Source: Azotobacter paspali (GTDB taxonomy: Bacteria > Pseudomonadota > Gammaproteobacteria > Pseudomonadales > Pseudomonadaceae). From it: a stretch of DNA of 7,055 nt. The translations under genes were made by a program, and so were the position numbers. The stretch lies in assembly GCF_042434745.1 (NCBI RefSeq), contig NZ_JBHLSS010000023.1. One strand, given 5' to 3'. The notes under the pieces are model-generated. The model made no database searches and was not told the DNA's origin. It was given only the letters and a program-made list of their open reading frames with translations. Of this stretch, positions 5,160 through 7,055 are shown in pieces (the first letter of the stretch is position 1; each line of letters begins with the position of its first letter).

Positions 5160-5228
5160 TCAGCGCGGGGAGGTCGATGGGCTGGACGACGGCTGGGCGT
5201 GGTCGGACGAAGGCGCGAAGGGGGGCAT
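5160..5228 (-). CDS. Possible 22-residue leader peptide upstream of CitMHS
   Basis: On the minus strand an ATG (5228-5226) is preceded by GGAG at a six-base spacing, the best Shine-Dalgarno on this arm. It opens 22 codons that end with TGA 34 bases before the CitMHS ATG. The peptide begins MPPFAPSSDH and is dominated by Ser and Pro, with no hydrophobic signal. An A-rich AAAAACAA lies just upstream of the Shine-Dalgarno. It may be a regulatory leader coupled to CitMHS translation. Chance occurrence cannot be excluded. Confidence 0.4.
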   Translation of the reverse strand: MPPFAPSSDHAQPSSSPSTSPR

Positions 5229-5243
5229 GGCAATCTCCACTCA

Positions 5244-5251
5244 TTGTTTTT
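5244..5251 (-). promoter_or_regulatory. Candidate Hfq/Crc (catabolite repression) motif, CitMHS arm
   Basis: The minus strand reads AAAAACAA directly before the GGAG of the leader ORF, matching the AANAANAA pattern bound by Hfq with Crc in Pseudomonas mRNAs. The match and position are seen; the function is inferred. Confidence 0.45.
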
Positions 5252-5468
5252 ATCGGGAGACCGGTCGGGCGCCGGCTCTGGAGCGGGATGCTACATAGCC
5301 AAGCTTTCAGCGGGCTTTCGCAATAGAAATACACCGATCATGGAGTCGGATTCGGGCTTCATGAGGAAAAATACGGCTGTTCTTTGCGCTTGGCGGCACG
5401 GGGCGTTAGCCGCGGAGGCAGTGGGCGGAGCGGTGAGCGGCCCGCCATGCCGGTCGAATCCGGGAGGG

Positions 5469-5533
5469 GCCATTTTCAAGCACGATAGGCGGAAATTCGC
5501 CATTTTGATGCGCAGCTTCGGCGGAAATTCGCC
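5469..5533. repeat. Tandem regulator-site repeat, two copies of GGCGGAAATTCGCC
   Basis: GGCGGAAATTCGCC occurs at 5488-5501 and again at 5520-5533, exactly 32 bp apart, about three helical turns, so both face the same side of the DNA. The copies sit in a larger head-to-tail unit that begins GCCATTTT (5469 and 5499) and ends GGCGGAAATTC; a third, diverged start, GCCGTATTT, follows at 5531. Each 14-mer is a near palindrome (GGCG...CGCC arms). The location midway between divergent transport genes fits binding by a dimeric regulator, for example a two-component response regulator of tricarboxylate uptake, but the protein is not identified. Confidence 0.65.
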
Positions 5534-5758
5534 GTATTTCGCGTCTCTAAGGGTGCCGACTCCTCCGCGATATTTTGCTGCCGGAGCGCCACTACAGCCG
5601 GATGAAGCGCTCTGCGTCCAATCCTTGCGGCCAGCCTCCGGTCCGCACGGGCGGCCGCTGCCGGCGGTCCGGCATGCCGGTTGCTGTGGGTCTGTTCAGC
5701 GAGCCCGCCAGTGGCCATTGGCCGCCGGCCAGTCCACCCGTGGCAAGCGCCCCGTCGA

Positions 5759-5776
5759 AGCCGCCGTCAGGCGGCT
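5759..5776 (+). promoter_or_regulatory. Hairpin upstream of the plus-strand leader ORF
   Basis: AGCCGCC and GGCGGCT form a perfect 7-bp stem around a GTCA loop. No T-tract follows, so it is not an intrinsic terminator. It is placed 22 bases before an A-rich AANAANAA motif, the same order (hairpin, then A-rich motif, then ribosome site) seen again before the porin. Confidence 0.4.
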
Positions 5777-5798
5777 CGATCATCGCAATGAACGACAA

Positions 5799-5806
5799 AA
5801 CAATAA
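5799..5806 (+). promoter_or_regulatory. Candidate Hfq/Crc motif before the plus-strand leader ORF
   Basis: AACAATAA, within the A-rich run 5791-5806, merges into the Shine-Dalgarno AAGGA (5805-5809) of the 45-codon ORF. It matches the AANAANAA pattern. Confidence 0.45.
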
Positions 5807-5816
5807 GGAAGCGTTC

Positions 5817-5954
5817 ATGTCCGGCCCAATCGTCCTGCTTCTCCTCCCACGTTGTTCGGTGCATCGCGCTTGCCGCTGCCGTTCCAACGGCCCCGGCGTG
5901 GCGTCATTTCCCTTCCAGGCCCCGGCGCTCCGCCCGCAGCGGGCCGGAAACTAG
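5817..5954 (+). CDS. Possible 45-residue leader ORF upstream of the porin
   Basis: The ATG at 5817 follows AAGGA by seven bases, a better ribosome site than the porin's own. The peptide begins MSGPIVLLLLPRCSVHRACR, with a short hydrophobic run at residues 4-11, and ends ...PQRAGN at a TAG (5952-5954), 134 bases before the porin start. Codon use in the second half is not clearly coding. It may be a leader peptide, a decayed gene, or chance. No family is recognised. Confidence 0.35.
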   Translation: MSGPIVLLLLPRCSVHRACRCRSNGPGVASFPFQAPALRPQRAGN

Positions 5955-6007
5955 TGGCCATCGCGTCGGCAACTGTGCCGCAAGGCTCCTTGCCGGCCGG
6001 CAGCGAC

Positions 6008-6039
6008 GGGGAAACCCCGCGTGCGGTAGCGGTTTCCCC
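6008..6039 (+). promoter_or_regulatory. Strong hairpin in the porin leader
   Basis: GGGGAAACC (6008-6016) pairs perfectly with GGTTTCCCC (6031-6039) around a 14-base loop that could itself pair partly. There is no T-tract after it, so it is not a typical terminator. It ends two bases before an A-rich motif and 49 bases before the porin ATG, leaving the ribosome site in an A/C-rich, unstructured leader. Confidence 0.5.
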
Positions 6040-6041
6040 AT

Positions 6042-6054
6042 AACAACAAGAAAC
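6042..6054 (+). promoter_or_regulatory. Candidate Hfq/Crc motif in the porin leader
   Basis: AACAACAAGAAAC contains two overlapping A-rich triplet repeats of the AANAANAA type. A second run, AAAACAAC (6081-6088), sits directly against the porin ATG, covering the space between the weak Shine-Dalgarno and the start. Similar motifs near start codons are repressed by Hfq and Crc in P. aeruginosa when preferred carbon sources such as succinate are present. Confidence 0.5.
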
Positions 6055-6088
6055 ACCGCCCATCATCCATCTAAGAGACGAAAACAAC

Positions 6089-7055
6089 ATGCACAAGACG
6101 CTACTCGCCCAGGGCGTAGCCTTGTCCGCACTGGGTGCGGCACTGGCCGTTCCTTCCGTTGCTCAGGCGGAGTTCATCAAGGACAGCAGCGCCACGCTGC
6201 GCCTCAAGAACTTCTATATCAACCAGGACGTCCGCAACCAGGACGCGCCGCGCTCCGAGGAGTGGGGCCAGGCCTTCTTCCTCGACTACAAGTCCGGCTT
6301 CACCGAAGGCCCGGTCGGCTTCGGCCTCGACGTGCTGGCCATGCATGCCATCCGCCTCGACGACGGCGGCCGCGCCGGCAAGGCGGGTATTGAACGCACC
6401 CCTGGCGGCATGTTCCCGCTGGAAAGCAACGGCAAGGCAAAGAACGACTTCGGCCGGGTCGGCGTGACCGGCAAGCTACGCTTCTCCAAGACCGAGGCGC
6501 GCCTCGGCACCCTGCTGCCGAGGATGCCGGTGCTGGTCTACAACGACGGCCGCCTGCTGCCGCAACTGTTCCATGGCGCGCAGATCACCTCCAACGAGAT
6601 CAAGGACCTGACCCTGACCGCCGGCAAGATCGAGCATTCCACCGAACGGAACTCCAGCGACAGCTACGGCCTGTCGATCTCCGGCGCCAACAGCGGCAGA
6701 AGGGCGCAGTTCAGCAACGAGTTCTACTTCGCCGGCGCCGACTACAAAGCCACCAAGGACCTTCTGCTGCAGTACTACTACGGCAACCTGCGCGACTTCT
6801 ACAAACAGCACTTCTTCGGCCTGGTGCACGACTGGAAGCTGCCAGTCGGCGCGCTGAAGACCGACCTGCGTTATTTCTACAGCGACTCCGACGGCAAGAA
6901 CGAGAGCGCCTCCGGACGGGCCGAGGGCTATGTCAGCAGCGGTGCCAACGGCAGCAGCGGCGAGGTCGACAACAACCTGTGGAGCGCGATGTTCACCTAT
7001 AGCCTGTCCGGCCACTCGCTGGGTCTCGGCTACCAGAAGGTCACCGGCAACAGCG
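6089..7055 (+). CDS. OprD-family (Opd/Occ) outer-membrane porin, 3'-truncated by the window edge
   Basis: The frame is open from the ATG at 6089 to the end of the window, giving 322 residues of a family that usually has about 400-450, so the C-terminal strands are missing. It begins with a clear signal peptide, MHKTLLAQGVALSALGAALA followed by VPSVAQA, probably cut after residue 27. Family hallmarks follow: FIKDSSATLRLKNFYINQD, the W-Q-F-L-Y-SGFTEGPVGFGLDV segment, LGTLLPRMPVLVYNDGRLLP, and later YYYGNLRDFYKQHFFGLVHD with TDLRYFYSDSDGK. OprD-family channels admit small acids, and the Opd/OccK branch favours carboxylates. The divergent CitMHS gene suggests citrate or a related tricarboxylate as substrate. 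The ribosome site is weak (AAGAGA, about ten bases upstream). The particular Opd member is not assigned. Confidence 0.92.
   Translation, partial: MHKTLLAQGVALSALGAALAVPSVAQAEFIKDSSATLRLKNFYINQDVRNQDAPRSEEWGQAFFLDYKSGFTEGPVGFGLDVLAMHAIRLDDGGRAGKAGIERTPGGMFPLESNGKAKNDFGRVGVTGKLRFSKTEARLGTLLPRMPVLVYNDGRLLPQLFHGAQITSNEIKDLTLTAGKIEHSTERNSSDSYGLSISGANSGRRAQFSNEFYFAGADYKATKDLLLQYYYGNLRDFYKQHFFGLVHDWKLPVGALKTDLRYFYSDSDGKNESASGRAEGYVSSGANGSSGEVDNNLWSAMFTYSLSGHSLGLGYQKVTGNS

Larger units (their letters stand above)
5126..6088. promoter_or_regulatory. 963-bp divergent intergenic control region
   Basis: No full-length gene is supported here; open frames in the region have poor codon use. It holds, from left to right: a 22-codon leader ORF on the minus strand (5160-5228), A-rich motifs next to ribosome sites (5244-5251, 5799-5806, 6042-6054), a tandem repeat of probable regulator sites (5469-5533), two perfect-stem hairpins (5759-5776 and 6008-6039), and a 45-codon leader ORF on the plus strand (5817-5954). 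No convincing sigma-70 or sigma-54 promoter was found for either arm; TATTTT at 5571-5576 is a poor plus-strand -10 candidate with no matching -35. The size is unusual for two divergent transport genes and implies long 5' leaders. Confidence 0.6.

Noticed and set aside
5126..5233. In-frame N-terminal extension of CitMHS from a TTG at 5233
   Set aside because: It would add 36 Pro/Arg-rich residues before a typical family start. The ATG at 5125 has its own GGAG at good spacing.
5126..6088. Sigma-54 promoters (TGGCAC-N5-TTGC) for the divergent genes
   Set aside because: Several TGGC-like elements exist, but none has GG and GC at the required spacing.
6089..7055. Assignment of the porin as OpdH (tricarballylate/citrate porin)
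   Set aside because: OpdH is recalled beside a TctCBA tripartite transporter, not CitMHS and TerC. The partial sequence does not allow a specific Opd name.
1..7055. CRISPR array or complete insertion sequence
   Set aside because: No regularly spaced repeat-spacer series and no transposase gene were found on either strand.

Overview
The base composition, the strong G/C bias at third codon positions and an OprD-family (Opd/Occ) porin point to a Pseudomonas chromosome, most likely P. aeruginosa. This is inferred from gene families and codon use, not from a database match. The window is a boundary. Its right part (about 2678-7055) looks like ordinary core chromosome, and its left part (1 to about 2677) looks like the decayed end of a genomic island inserted at the 3' end of a tRNA-Arg gene.

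Island side. A tRNA-Arg(CCG) gene (complement 2678-2754, CCA encoded) is followed by a rho-independent terminator. Next comes the first ~21 codons of a tRNA-type tyrosine integrase, abruptly joined to an unrelated coiled-coil gene. The island has therefore lost its integrase. The coiled-coil gene is itself broken by two +1 frameshifts. It is followed by two overlapping co-directional genes of unknown function (complement 1501-1815 and 1005-1511). A perfect 19-bp inverted repeat (946-1007) separates these from a lower-GC orphan gene on the other strand (318-737), which has a near-consensus sigma-70 promoter. The first 11 codons of a probable minus-strand gene lie at the left edge.

Core side. 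On the minus strand are a TerC/YgdQ-type membrane protein (2950-3696) with a strong terminator, and upstream of it a CitMHS-family metal-citrate symporter (3794-5125). Divergent from these, after a 963-bp gene-free stretch, is an OprD-family outer-membrane porin that runs off the right edge (6089 onward). The layout suggests a carboxylate uptake module: the porin passes the substrate across the outer membrane, CitMHS carries the metal-citrate complex across the inner membrane, and the TerC protein may handle the co-imported metal.

The divergent intergenic region is the richest part of the window. It holds a head-to-tail repeat with two copies of GGCGGAAATTCGCC exactly 32 bp apart (probable regulator sites). 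It also has a short upstream ORF with a good Shine-Dalgarno on each divergent arm, and A-rich AANAANAA motifs of the Hfq/Crc catabolite-repression type next to each translation start. That suggests carbon catabolite control of both arms, possibly relayed through leader peptides.
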